Shown: positions 16,025 through 23,922 of the stretch, piece after piece
Layout of the letters: the number at the start of each line of letters is the position of its first letter
How positions within the stretch are numbered: position 1 is the first letter of the stretch
From: Clostridia bacterium
Lineage (GTDB): Bacteria > Bacillota > Clostridia > Christensenellales > RUG350
Reading direction: 5' to 3'
DNA: 33,533 bases
Assembly (NCBI GenBank): GCA_017631635.1
Contig: JAGBSX010000020.1
Coordinates: forward strand, 1 to 33,533
The notes under the pieces: model-generated
The model's input: the letters and a program-made list of their open reading frames with translations, nothing else
Told to the model about the DNA's origin: nothing
Databases searched by the model: none
Made by a program: the position numbers and the translations under genes

Positions 16025-16056
16025 AGAAAAAGTAGAGGCGAAAATCCGTCTCTACT
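16025..16056 (-). terminator. Terminator after the ACT-domain gene
   Basis: A 10-bp stem AGTAGAGGCG / CGTCTCTACT (16031-16040 and 16047-16056, one G-T pair) with a six-base loop. On the minus strand it is followed by a T-rich run. It ends the ior-paaK operon upstream of rex. Confidence 0.85.
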
Positions 16057-16075
16057 CTCGTGATTTTTGATGATA

Positions 16076-16108
16076 ATCGATACTGTATCGATATAGTATT
16101 CGATACTA
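16076..16108. repeat. Two adjacent perfect dyads at the end of the ACT-domain gene
   Basis: ATCGATAC, one base, GTATCGAT (16076-16092), then TAGTAT, three bases, ATACTA (16094-16108). The second one includes the stop codon of the ACT gene. Both lie between that gene and its terminator. Confidence 0.5.
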
Positions 16109-16543
16109 TTTTAGCAACTTGGCTATATCGCTATCCGTGATAATATGATATCCTGCATCTTCTAGACATTTGCAAGCCAAGTCGTTGTCCTGCACTCTCA
16201 ATACGGTGTAGGCGTGCTTGTCTGTGCGTAGTAAAAATGCGTATAGATACTCTACGTTGATACCATTGTCATCTAGCACTCGTAGTGCTTGGCTCAAGTG
16301 TCCTGGTCTATCGGATATCTTGACTCCTAGCACGTCGGTCACCTTGACTAGTATGCCCATATTTTGCAACACCTCTGCTGCCCTATCGGTATCATTGACG
16401 ATTAGGCGAAGTATGCCAAACTCTTTGGTATCGGCTATAGACATAGCGCGCATATCTATACCGTTGTCTGCCAAAGCCGTGGTAATCTCTACCAACGCGC
16501 CCTTCTTGTTCTCTACAAATACTGTAAGTTGTCTAATAGTCAT
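16106..16543 (-). CDS. Tandem ACT-domain protein
   Basis: A 145-residue protein made of two ACT domains: residues 1-70 (MTIRQLTVFVENKKGALVEI) and 71-145 (VLGVKISDRPGHLSQALRVL). ACT domains bind amino acids or related small ligands. Stand-alone tandem ACT proteins are often found next to phenylacetate-CoA ligase and indolepyruvate oxidoreductase genes in anaerobes, as here, where they probably sense an amino acid or control the neighbouring enzymes. No DNA-binding or catalytic domain is present. Ten bases separate it from paaK, and GGAGGAG precedes the ATG. It is the last gene of the operon. Confidence 0.85.
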   Translation of the reverse strand: MTIRQLTVFVENKKGALVEITTALADNGIDMRAMSIADTKEFGILRLIVNDTDRAAEVLQNMGILVKVTDVLGVKISDRPGHLSQALRVLDDNGINVEYLYAFLLRTDKHAYTVLRVQDNDLACKCLEDAGYHIITDSDIAKLLK

Positions 16544-16553
16544 ACTCTCCTCC

Positions 16554-17861
16554 TTAGTCCAAAAGTTTTCGCTTGTCTATCACGCGAACTGCCTTACCTT
16601 CGCTACGCACTATACTGCGTGGGGCGACTAGATTGACCTTGGGGTTGATACCTAGCATTACCTTGATAGCATTGGCTAGAGATTTCTCCATATCGGTGAT
16701 GCCACCTACGGTGTCGCTAAATTGTTCGGGAGTCAACTCTACGTTGACCTCTATAGTATCGTTGTTGTTAACTCTATCTACTACTATTTGATAGTTTGGC
16801 GTATATCCCTCTTTGAGTAGTACGGTCTCTATCTGGCTAGGGAATACGTTGACTCCTCTGATGATAAGCATATCGTCGCTACGTCCCATAGGTTTGGTCA
16901 TCTTGACAAACGTACGACCACAACTACACTTCTCACGAGAGAGTATACATATATCTCTAGTGCGATATCGTAGTAGTGGAAATGCCTCTTTGTCTAGGCA
17001 AGTGAATACTAATTCTCCCTTTGCCCCCTCTGGTAGCACCTCTCCCGTCTCTGGATCTATGATCTCTGCGATAAAGTGGTCTTCGTTGATATGCATACCA
17101 GTCTGTTCGCTACACTCAAATGATACTCCTGGTCCCATCATCTCGGTGAGTCCGTATATATCGTAAGCCTTGATACCTAGACCTTTTTCGATATCTCTAC
17201 GCATCTCTTGAGTCCAAGGCTCTGCACCAAATATACCTGCCTTGAGTTTGTTGTCCTCCGGCTTGTATCCTTGCTCCTTGAGAGACTCGGATATGTATGC
17301 CGCGTATGATGGAGTACAGCATAGTATAGTAGCGCCTAGGTCCATCATAAATTGAATTTGACGCTCGGTATTGCCACTACTCATAGGCAAAGTCAACGCA
17401 CCTACTTTGTCTGCGCCACCTTGTACTCCAGATGCTCCTGTAAATAGTCCATAGCCGTAGGCTACTTGTACCACGTCTTCACTAGTACCACCTACTGCCA
17501 TGAGCGCTCTAGCGCAACACTCATACCAGACGTCTAGGTCTCGTTGGGTATAAAACGCTACTACTCTCCTGCCAGTAGTACCAGAAGTGGAGTGTATGCG
17601 TACGCACTCCTTGAGTGGTTTGCCTAGCATACCGTATGGATATGCATCTCGTAGGTCTAGTTTGGTCAAAAAAGGTAGTTTGTGCAAATCCTCTATACCT
17701 TTGATATCCTCAGGCTTGACACCCTTCTTATCCATAAGGTCTCTATAGTATTCTACGTTCTCGTAGACGTGCTTGACCTGTTTGACCAACTTCTCCGACT
17801 GAACTTTTCGTATGTCCTCTACGGGCATAGTCTCTTTGTCAATTTGATAATAATTACTCAT
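16554..17861 (-). CDS. paaK: Phenylacetate-CoA ligase (AMP-dependent)
   Basis: A 435-residue adenylate-forming enzyme, normal for PaaK. It has the nucleotide loop HSTSGTTGRRVV near residue 89, the region YGLTEMMGPGVSFEC, and the C-terminal hinge with GRSDDMLIIRGVNVFPSQIE. PaaK activates phenylacetate or other arylacetates with ATP and CoA. Beside IorAB, which forms arylacetyl-CoA from arylpyruvates, it may run towards free acid formation or allow reuse of aryl acids; direction cannot be told from sequence. It starts 12 bases after iorB, with AGGAG before the ATG. Confidence 0.9.
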   Translation of the reverse strand: MSNYYQIDKETMPVEDIRKVQSEKLVKQVKHVYENVEYYRDLMDKKGVKPEDIKGIEDLHKLPFLTKLDLRDAYPYGMLGKPLKECVRIHSTSGTTGRRVVAFYTQRDLDVWYECCARALMAVGGTSEDVVQVAYGYGLFTGASGVQGGADKVGALTLPMSSGNTERQIQFMMDLGATILCCTPSYAAYISESLKEQGYKPEDNKLKAGIFGAEPWTQEMRRDIEKGLGIKAYDIYGLTEMMGPGVSFECSEQTGMHINEDHFIAEIIDPETGEVLPEGAKGELVFTCLDKEAFPLLRYRTRDICILSREKCSCGRTFVKMTKPMGRSDDMLIIRGVNVFPSQIETVLLKEGYTPNYQIVVDRVNNNDTIEVNVELTPEQFSDTVGGITDMEKSLANAIKVMLGINPKVNLVAPRSIVRSEGKAVRVIDKRKLLD

Positions 17862-17873
17862 AACGTACTCCTA

Positions 17874-18446
17874 CTAAAGGTTGTATCCAGTCTCAAATGC
17901 CTTGAGGTTGAGTTCGATAAACTTGGCGTTGACCGTGCTCTTGATAGCATCTATCCATTTGTCGTAAGGGATATCTAGATACTTGGCAAGTCTAGACATA
18001 AGCACTATATTGACAGCCTTGCTAGAGCCTGCCTGCTCGGCTACGGATAGCGCATCTAGCGAATCTACGTCTACACCGTCTCTGACTAGTGCGTCTAATA
18101 CCTCGCTAGGATAAGTCGCCTTGCCTGTGATGACTGGCATAGGATCTATCTGCTGGGTATTGACGATTATCTTGCCATTTGGCTTGAGACAAGACATCCA
18201 TCTGGCTGATTCTATCTTCTCAAAAGATACTATGTAGTCTGCCTCTCCCTCTGCTATGATAGGAGAATACACCTTGTCTCCATACTTGACGTAAGTGACC
18301 ACGCTACCACCACGTTGGCTCATACCGTGTACTTCACTCACCTTGACGTCGTATCCTTCGCCTACTAATAGGTTGCCTAGTAGTTTGGAGGCTAGTAGAC
18401 TACCTTGTCCACCTACGCCTACTATCATTATATTGGTAGTATTCAT
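17874..18446 (-). CDS. iorB: Indolepyruvate:ferredoxin oxidoreductase beta subunit
   Basis: A 190-residue protein with the pyruvate/ketoisovalerate oxidoreductase gamma-type fold, starting MNTTNIMIVGVGGQGSLLASKLLG and continuing KVSEVHGMSQRGGSV, both typical of IorB. A GTG two codons upstream is open, but GAGG is spaced correctly for the ATG at 18446. It pairs with IorA just upstream to oxidise arylpyruvates (or branched 2-oxoacids) with CoA and ferredoxin. Confidence 0.92.
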   Translation of the reverse strand: MNTTNIMIVGVGGQGSLLASKLLGNLLVGEGYDVKVSEVHGMSQRGGSVVTYVKYGDKVYSPIIAEGEADYIVSFEKIESARWMSCLKPNGKIIVNTQQIDPMPVITGKATYPSEVLDALVRDGVDVDSLDALSVAEQAGSSKAVNIVLMSRLAKYLDIPYDKWIDAIKSTVNAKFIELNLKAFETGYNL

Positions 18447-18453
18447 ACGCACC

Positions 18454-20184
18454 TCACTCTATCGCGCCGAAGGGACACAATCCCTCGCACACGCCACAAC
18501 CTACGCATAGCGTAGTGTCTATGACTGCCTTGTTGTCCTTGAGACTAATGGCTGGACAACCTAGTCCCATACATTTTTTGCAACTCTTGCACTTGTCCTT
18601 GTCCACTCGTAGCGAAGGCTTAGGCTTGACCGACTTGAGTAGTACGCAAGGGCGTCTGGAGATGATGACAGATGGTCTATCTACACTCAATTCTTCTCTA
18701 ATCACCTCTTCGCATGACTTGAGGTCGTAGGGGTCTACTACCCTCACTCTATCTATACCTACGGCTCTGCATAGCGCCTCTAGGTCTACCTTGCTAGCAG
18801 GGTCTCCCTTGATATTGTAGCCGGTAGTAGGATTTTGTTGATGACCTGTCATACCTGTGATAGAGTTGTCTAACACTATCACCGTGGAGCAAGATTCGTT
18901 GTACGCTATATCTATGAGTCCAGTCACTCCGGAGTGCATAAAGGTACTATCTCCTATGACTGCCACACTCTTTTGTTCGGCATCTCTACCTATAGCCTTG
19001 TTAAATCCGTGTAGTCCAGACACGGATGCTCCCATACATAGAGTACTGTCTACTGCAGATAGAGGGGCTTGAGCACCTAGGGTGTAGCAACCTATATCGC
19101 CTAGCACGTTGAGTTTTAGTTTGTGTAGTACGTAGAATATACCTCTATGTGGGCAACCTGCACACATCACAGGAGGTCTCACAGGTACTACCTCGTCCTC
19201 GGCTGGTACTAGATACTTGGGCAACTCGATACCAAAAGCCTCGGCGATAGTATGCTGATTAAACTCGCCTATTAGAGAGAATTTCTCCTTGCCTATACAC
19301 TCTATACCCATATTCTTGACGTGAGTCTCTATGATAGGGTCTAGTTCTTCTATGATATAGAGAGTGTCTACCTTGGATGCAAAATCTCTAATGAGAGTGT
19401 CTGGTAGAGGATTGACCATACCTAGTTTGAGTACGCTCACGCTATCTCCAAACACTTCTTTGACGTATTGATAAGATGCTCCAGAGGTGATGATACCTAT
19501 ACGAGTATCTCCTATCTCTACTCTATTGTAAATACAGTCGCTAGCATACTCCCTAATCGCCTCGGTACGAGCCTCTACGATAGGATGACGACGCTTGGCG
19601 TTGCCTGGCATCATTACGTATTTCTCTGGAGTCTTGACGTATGGTTTGCGTGCCACCTCTACTCTCTCTCCTATCTCCACGATAGACTGAGAGTGCGCTA
19701 TACGAGTACAAGTGCGCAATATGACTGGAGTGTCAAATCTTTCACTTAGTTCAAATGCAGTCTTGGCAAATAGGTACGCCTCTTGCGAATCAGCAGGCTC
19801 TAGCATAGGTACTTTGGACGCTATGGCGTAGTGGCGTGAATCTTGCTCATTTTGAGAAGAGTGCATAGCAGGATCATCTGCTACACATATGACCATACCA
19901 CCATTGACTCCTGTGTAGGACAAGGTAAATAGTGGGTCTGCCGCTACGTTGAGACCTACGTGTTTCATAGCGCAAGCGCTACGTACTCCTCCTAACGACG
20001 CGCCAAAAGCGACTTCGCAAGCGACCTTTTCGTTGGGCGCCCACTCGCTATATATGTCGTCGTACTTGGACAAATATTCTGTAATCTCGGTAGATGGTGT
20101 ACCTGGATAACTAGACACTACTGCTAGTCCACCCTCGTACAAACCTCTACTGATGGCTTCGTTGCCGATAAGTAATTTTCTCAT
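18454..20184 (-). CDS. iorA: Indolepyruvate:ferredoxin oxidoreductase alpha subunit
   Basis: A 576-residue catalytic subunit. The N-terminal pyrimidine-binding domain begins LLIGNEAISRGLYEGG. The thiamine-diphosphate/Mg site is seen in GDSTFMHSGVTG with LDNSITGMTGHQ. The C-terminus has two ferredoxin motifs, CKSCKKCMGLGCPA and CVGCGVCEGLCPFGAIE. It converts an aryl- or branched 2-oxoacid plus CoA to acyl-CoA, CO2 and reduced ferredoxin. It lies between an acyl-CoA synthetase gene (17 bases upstream) and iorB (7 bases downstream). Reduced ferredoxin from this reaction is a possible link to the neighbouring Hdr-Flx complex. Confidence 0.95.
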   Translation of the reverse strand: MRKLLIGNEAISRGLYEGGLAVVSSYPGTPSTEITEYLSKYDDIYSEWAPNEKVACEVAFGASLGGVRSACAMKHVGLNVAADPLFTLSYTGVNGGMVICVADDPAMHSSQNEQDSRHYAIASKVPMLEPADSQEAYLFAKTAFELSERFDTPVILRTCTRIAHSQSIVEIGERVEVARKPYVKTPEKYVMMPGNAKRRHPIVEARTEAIREYASDCIYNRVEIGDTRIGIITSGASYQYVKEVFGDSVSVLKLGMVNPLPDTLIRDFASKVDTLYIIEELDPIIETHVKNMGIECIGKEKFSLIGEFNQHTIAEAFGIELPKYLVPAEDEVVPVRPPVMCAGCPHRGIFYVLHKLKLNVLGDIGCYTLGAQAPLSAVDSTLCMGASVSGLHGFNKAIGRDAEQKSVAVIGDSTFMHSGVTGLIDIAYNESCSTVIVLDNSITGMTGHQQNPTTGYNIKGDPASKVDLEALCRAVGIDRVRVVDPYDLKSCEEVIREELSVDRPSVIISRRPCVLLKSVKPKPSLRVDKDKCKSCKKCMGLGCPAISLKDNKAVIDTTLCVGCGVCEGLCPFGAIE

Positions 20185-20201
20185 TGATAACCTCTATATT
20201 A

Positions 20202-21839
20202 TTAACCGTTATTTTGGGCTGCGACTAGACCTTCTGCGCCGTACTTCTTGCGAAGTTTTGGCTTCTCAATCTTGCCGGTAGGATTGCGTGGGACTTGGGC
20301 AAAGATAATCTTGCGTGGACGTTTGTATCTAGGCAACGCCTTGCAAAACTCTTCTATGTCGCTCTCACTAGCCACTACTCCATCTCTGAGTTCGATAATA
20401 GCAGTCGCTATCTCGCCTAGTCTCTCGTCTGGTAGTCCTATGACTGCCACGTCCTTGACTAGTGGACAAGATGATATAAAGTCCTCTATCTGTACTGGGT
20501 ACAAGTTCTCTCCACCGGTGATGATGACGTCTTTCTTTCTATCTACCAAGAATATAAATCCATCTTCATCCATTCTAGCCATATCGCCTGTGTATAGCCA
20601 ACCGTCTTTGAGTGAGGCAGAGGTAGCCTTCTTGTCATTGTAATAACAATCCATCACTCCAGGTCCACGTAGTATGAGTTCGCCTACGTCTCCTCTCTCG
20701 ACCTGTCTACCCCTAGAGTCCACTATGGACACCTCCCAGCCGTAGCCTGCTATACCTATAGCACCTACTTTGTGAACGTTCTCTACGCCTAGGTGTACAG
20801 CACCAGGTCCTATAGATTCGCTAAGTCCGTAGTTGGTATCGTACTGGTGAGTAGGGAAATACTCTAGCCACCTCTTGATGAGTGACTGTGGGACAGGTTG
20901 AGCTCCTATGTGCATTAGTCTCCACTTGCTCAAATCGTAGTCGCCAATCTTGAGTGCTCCACTATCTAGCGACGCTAGTATATCTTGAGCCCAAGGTACT
21001 AGTAGCCACACTATCGAACACTTCTCCTCGGAGACTGCTTGTAGTATAGTCTCTGGTCTAGTACCCTTGAGTATGACTGCCTTGCTAGCAGATAAGAGAG
21101 ATCCAAACCAATGCATCTTCGCTCCAGTATGATATAGAGGTGGTATGCACAAAAATACGTCATCTCTAGACTGTGAGTGGTGCTTTTGCTCCGTGATAGC
21201 AGAGTGCATAAGCGCACGGTGACGGTGCAATATAGCCTTGGGGAATCCAGTAGTACCAGATGAGAAATATATAGCCGAATAATCATCCTCGGTGAGTGGT
21301 GCTCTGTCGTAGGTGCTAGAACTCTCTGCAGTCATCTCATTGTAATCGTCTGCAAATGATGGACAAGCCATGCCCGTATAGATGAGTAGTCTATTGACGG
21401 AGATACTCTCTGCTATCTCCTCCACACGGCCTACGAACTCTGGTCCAAATACTAGCGCATCTACCTCTGCTAGGTCTAGACAATACTTGATCTCATCAGC
21501 CGAATATCTAAAGTTGAGTGGCACAGCCAAAGCGCCTGTCTTGAGGATACCAAAGTATATAGGCAACCACTCCAAGCAATTCATCAGCAATATAGCCACC
21601 TTGTCTCCCTTCTTGATGCCACGTGAGACTAGGGCGTTGGCAAATCTATTTGCCTTTTCGTCAAACACTCTCCAACTTATCTCTCTGCGATAATGAGGGC
21701 GATTGATACTAGGCTCTACTAGTTCGTAGTCTCTCCAAGTCATACGGCGTGTCTCGGGTTGGTCTGGATTGATCTCCACGAGGGCTACGTCGGTAGGATA
21801 CAATTTTGCATTATTCTCAAGTATATCTACTATGGTCAT
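20202..21839 (-). CDS. AMP-dependent acyl-CoA synthetase
   Basis: A 545-residue class I adenylate-forming ligase. The start at 21839 (MTIVDILENNAKLYPTDVAL) follows GGAGAA; the longer reading is rejected. Motifs are A3 YFSSGTTGFPKAILH, A5 YGLSESIGPGA, A8 DGWLYTGDMARMDEDGFIFL with GGENLYP, and A10 PTGKIEKPKLR with the catalytic lysine. The best matches by eye are medium/long-chain or carnitine-type CoA ligases, so the acid is uncertain. As first gene of the ior operon it probably handles an acid derived from, or feeding into, 2-oxoacid metabolism. About 35 residues (EINPDQPETRR...REIS) form an insertion before the core. Confidence 0.85.
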   Translation of the reverse strand: MTIVDILENNAKLYPTDVALVEINPDQPETRRMTWRDYELVEPSINRPHYRREISWRVFDEKANRFANALVSRGIKKGDKVAILLMNCLEWLPIYFGILKTGALAVPLNFRYSADEIKYCLDLAEVDALVFGPEFVGRVEEIAESISVNRLLIYTGMACPSFADDYNEMTAESSSTYDRAPLTEDDYSAIYFSSGTTGFPKAILHRHRALMHSAITEQKHHSQSRDDVFLCIPPLYHTGAKMHWFGSLLSASKAVILKGTRPETILQAVSEEKCSIVWLLVPWAQDILASLDSGALKIGDYDLSKWRLMHIGAQPVPQSLIKRWLEYFPTHQYDTNYGLSESIGPGAVHLGVENVHKVGAIGIAGYGWEVSIVDSRGRQVERGDVGELILRGPGVMDCYYNDKKATSASLKDGWLYTGDMARMDEDGFIFLVDRKKDVIITGGENLYPVQIEDFISSCPLVKDVAVIGLPDERLGEIATAIIELRDGVVASESDIEEFCKALPRYKRPRKIIFAQVPRNPTGKIEKPKLRKKYGAEGLVAAQNNG

Positions 21840-21900
21840 AAGTTCTCCACAAAGGCTATAATATAGCAAACCTTTTTATTATAAATAAAAATACTCTATA

Positions 21901-21930
21901 ACTATAACACTACTGCTCACCTTTTGTCAA
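21901..21930 (-). promoter_or_regulatory. Promoter of the acyl-CoA synthetase / ior operon
   Basis: On the minus strand TTGACA (21925-21930), an 18-base spacer and TATAGT (21901-21906) precede the operon by about 60 bases. Confidence 0.6.
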
Positions 21931-21945
21931 TAAATTGAGGTAAAA

Positions 21946-21989
21946 TGACGAATATAGTGAACATTTAATTCAAACTGACAAATATAAGT
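21946..21989. repeat. Direct repeat pair, 30-base period, in the acyl-CoA synthetase / trx intergenic region
   Basis: TGACGAATATAGT (21946-21958) and TGACAAATATAAGT (21976-21989) are near-copies 30 bases apart, upstream of both divergent promoters. A third partial copy, GTCGAATAT, follows at 21989. Possibly regulator sites; the match is short. Confidence 0.35.
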
Positions 21990-21992
21990 CGA

Positions 21993-22010
21993 ATATTTGC
22001 TTGCAAATAT
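21993..22010. promoter_or_regulatory. Operator-like dyad over the thioredoxin -35 box
   Basis: A perfect inverted repeat, ATATTTGC, two bases, GCAAATAT. It covers the -35 box of the thioredoxin promoter, a position expected for a repressor site. Confidence 0.45.
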
Positions 22011-22030
22011 AGGGTGTAATGTAGTACAAT
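22001..22030 (+). promoter_or_regulatory. Promoter of the thioredoxin gene
   Basis: TTGCAA (22001-22006), 18 bases, TACAAT (22025-22030). The start codon is 30 bases further on, with AGGAGG before it. Confidence 0.55.
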
Positions 22031-22059
22031 ATGGTAAATAATCAAGTAGGAGGTATATT

Positions 22060-22368
22060 ATGGCACTACTACACGCTAACGACAAAGATTTTGACCAAGT
22101 AGTACTATCAAATAACAAAAAAGTACTAGTGGACTTCTTCGCCAACTGGTGCGGACCTTGCAAAATGATAGCACCTATCCTAGAGAAGATAGCCCAAGAC
22201 CACCCAGAGGTGGATATAGTGAAAGTCAACGTGGACGAGGCTATGAGAGTATCTATGGCTTATCAAGTGGAGGCTATACCTACCCTGATCGCCTTTGAAA
22301 ATGGCAAGATAATATCTAGAAAACTCGGCTTTATGAGTGAAAGCGACATACTAGATATGCTCAAATAA
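22060..22368 (+). CDS. trxA: Thioredoxin
   Basis: A 102-residue thioredoxin, full length for the family. The active site is FFANWCGPCKMIAPIL near residue 28, and the cis-proline loop EAIPTLIAF is near residue 75. It reduces protein disulfides in the cytoplasm. No thioredoxin reductase is in the window. The gene is monocistronic, with its own promoter, AGGAGG and terminator, and lies divergently from the ior operon. Its Leu and Ile codons are mostly CTA and ATA, like the neighbours, so it is native. A functional link to HdrB, which handles disulfides in other systems, is possible but only by position. Confidence 0.95.
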   Translation: MALLHANDKDFDQVVLSNNKKVLVDFFANWCGPCKMIAPILEKIAQDHPEVDIVKVNVDEAMRVSMAYQVEAIPTLIAFENGKIISRKLGFMSESDILDMLK

Positions 22369-22402
22369 ATTCAAATGGAAATTTAATTTAATACAAAAGT
22401 GT

Positions 22403-22447
22403 AGCCCACTATACTTCGCTTATATGCGAAATATGGTGGGCTTTTCT
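22403..22447 (+). terminator. Terminator of the thioredoxin gene
   Basis: A long stem with outer arms AGCCCAC / GTGGGCT and inner TTCGC / GCGAA around a six-base loop, followed by TTTTCTT. Confidence 0.85.
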
Positions 22448-22480
22448 TATCCACAAAAGATTGAAATAATTTAGTTTTAT

Positions 22481-22791
22481 TTTTAGCCTTGTGGCTAAAA
22501 GTGATATACACATAAGTTTTGCGTTATATTGCGACTTGCAGTCACAGTTATATTATATTCGCCACAACTTTCCCGAAAGGGAAAATAAAACTTTGCGTTA
22601 GCAAAATATAACTGCGTAAGCAATATAACTTGCCGATAGGCAAATATAACTGCCAAGGCAGTTGGCGTTCGCAACTAAAGTTGCTCGGCAACACTGCCGA
22701 TAGGCAATATAACTCGTCGTTAGACGAATATCACAAATCCGTAAGGATTTATTTAGTTGCCGAATCCCTTGTAGGGACTCGGCTTTCGCCG
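22481..22791 (+). repeat. Array of about a dozen different short hairpins
   Basis: The 444-base gap between trx and the LRR gene holds no coding gene; after the trx terminator it is nearly filled by small stem-loops. Perfect stems include TTTTAGCC/GGCTAAAA (22481-22500), GACT/AGTC (22533-22543), TTTCCC/GGGAAA (22569-22584), TTTGC/GCAAA (22592-22605), TGC/GCA (22613-22622), TTGCC/GGCAA (22630-22643), AACTGC/GCAGTT (22648-22663), GTTGC/GCAAC (22680-22692), TGCC/GGCA (22695-22706), TCGTC/GACGA (22714-22727), AAATCC/GGATTT (22735-22750) and CGGC/GCCG (22780-22791). A bulged GTTG/CAAC stem (22661-22675) and a long GCCGA..TCGGC stem (22759-22783) add to it. Seven have G-N-N-A tetraloops on the plus strand (GAAA, GTTA, GTAA, GATA). 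Spacers are often ATATAACT or ATATCAC. Stems differ in sequence but keep the architecture. Confidence 0.85.
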
Positions 22792-22803
22792 TTATCTTTT
22801 TTT
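22759..22803 (+). terminator. Terminator-like end of the hairpin array
   Basis: The long stem GCCGA..TCGGC (22759-22783, inner TCCCT/AGGGA) and an overlapping CGGC/GCCG hairpin (22780-22791) are followed by ATCTTTTTTT (22794-22803). Read on the plus strand this resembles a rho-independent terminator; it also lies directly behind the minus-strand LRR gene. Confidence 0.45.
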
Positions 22804-22812
22804 GCTAATTAT

Positions 22813-23904
22813 TTACCACTCCACTATCTCGCCGTCTACGTAGTGCCAGTAGTCGCCCTTTTCATTTGGCTCGGTCTCTAGATAGGTATACACCTTCGTA
22901 CCATAGCCTAATGCTGGGTGCAAGCCACTATCTTTCCATTGTTCTAGAGTACCTGCGTAATACACCCTAAGATAATTGCAATATCCAAATGCACCCTTGC
23001 CCACCTTGACTAGGGAGACTGGGAGTACTACTTTTCGTAGGTCGGATTGATCAAAGGCGTATTCTTTGATTTGATATATTCCCTCTGGTATGACTATACT
23101 CTTGAGAGGCGCACGATAAAATAAGAATTCGCCTAGTTTCTTGACGCTACCGTCACTAGGTATCTCGCAATCTAGCGTACCTGCTACCACACTTTTGCTC
23201 TCCACGTTTATCAGACAAGTACCGTTGGAGCGAAAGACAGGATTGAGTGGAGATACCTCTATACTCCTTAGATTGTCACCAGTAAATGACAAAGACTCTA
23301 TGGTAGTTATCTCGCGAAAACTGGCAGGTAGAGATATACTCTTGGCTTGAGCACCTCTAAATGCACTATACATAATCGCTCTAGTCCCCTCGGCGATCTC
23401 GATATGCTCTGTCATAGGGTCTACACCGTACACGGTGTCTAAGGGATTGTCCTCGGTAGGCTTGTAATATACTACTTGCTCCGAGGCAGTCCTCTTGCGA
23501 ATAGAAAAAGTGTATTTGTCATAATCTTCGCTACGGTCGGTACTACTATTGGTCACGCACTCAAAGTTGCCTCCCACACAGTTGCCTTGTGGCATAAAAT
23601 ATAGAGCACCTCTATATCTCACTCCTGCTAGGATATCATTCCATATGATAAAATCGCACCCACTATCTAGTAGTGGTGTCACCTCCGTGCTTATACCACT
23701 CTCCCACACTCCCATATCTTCGTGATTGTAGATATTTTGTACCTCGGTGACCACGTCCCAAGCGCTAGCCTCGGCTAGTACTCTCCTCTCCAAATCTCCA
23801 TCTATCTCGATAGTCTCAAATTCGTAATCCTTGATAAAATTGCGACTAGCCGTGATACTCTCGTATGGATTGCCTTTGGTCATCAACAATGCTTTTGTAG
23901 ACAT
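22813..23904 (-). CDS. BspA-type leucine-rich repeat protein
   Basis: A 363-residue protein. The C-terminal half has irregular LRR_5/BspA-like repeats, for example ISLPASFREIT, IVIPEGIYQIKEYAFDQ and VVLPVSLVKVGKGAFGY, then VYYAGTLEQWKDSG and an end YWHYVDGEIVEW typical of these proteins. The N-terminal 190 residues are not recognised; they contain a Cys-containing stretch (GALYFMPQGNCVGGNFEC). Unlike most BspA-like surface proteins it has no signal peptide, membrane segment or sorting motif, so it should be cytoplasmic. AGGAG precedes the ATG. It lies 18 bases after the SDR gene on the same strand. Function unknown. Confidence 0.8.
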   Translation of the reverse strand: MSTKALLMTKGNPYESITASRNFIKDYEFETIEIDGDLERRVLAEASAWDVVTEVQNIYNHEDMGVWESGISTEVTPLLDSGCDFIIWNDILAGVRYRGALYFMPQGNCVGGNFECVTNSSTDRSEDYDKYTFSIRKRTASEQVVYYKPTEDNPLDTVYGVDPMTEHIEIAEGTRAIMYSAFRGAQAKSISLPASFREITTIESLSFTGDNLRSIEVSPLNPVFRSNGTCLINVESKSVVAGTLDCEIPSDGSVKKLGEFLFYRAPLKSIVIPEGIYQIKEYAFDQSDLRKVVLPVSLVKVGKGAFGYCNYLRVYYAGTLEQWKDSGLHPALGYGTKVYTYLETEPNEKGDYWHYVDGEIVEW

Positions 23905-23922
23905 ATATTCGCTCCTGTATGA

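Noticed and set aside
15833..16105. Classical Rex operator (TTGTGA/TTGTTAA-type dyad) before rex
   Set aside because: I looked for the two-arm consensus on both strands and did not find it; only the unrelated ATATCGATAT-centred palindrome is there.
21927..22229. Minus-strand open frame of 100 codons over the trx gene
   Set aside because: It overlaps the thioredoxin gene antisense, has no family motif, and lies across the divergent promoters.
22481..22791. Possible CRISPR array
   Set aside because: Units are palindromes of different sequence and length; there are no identical direct repeats with uniform spacers.
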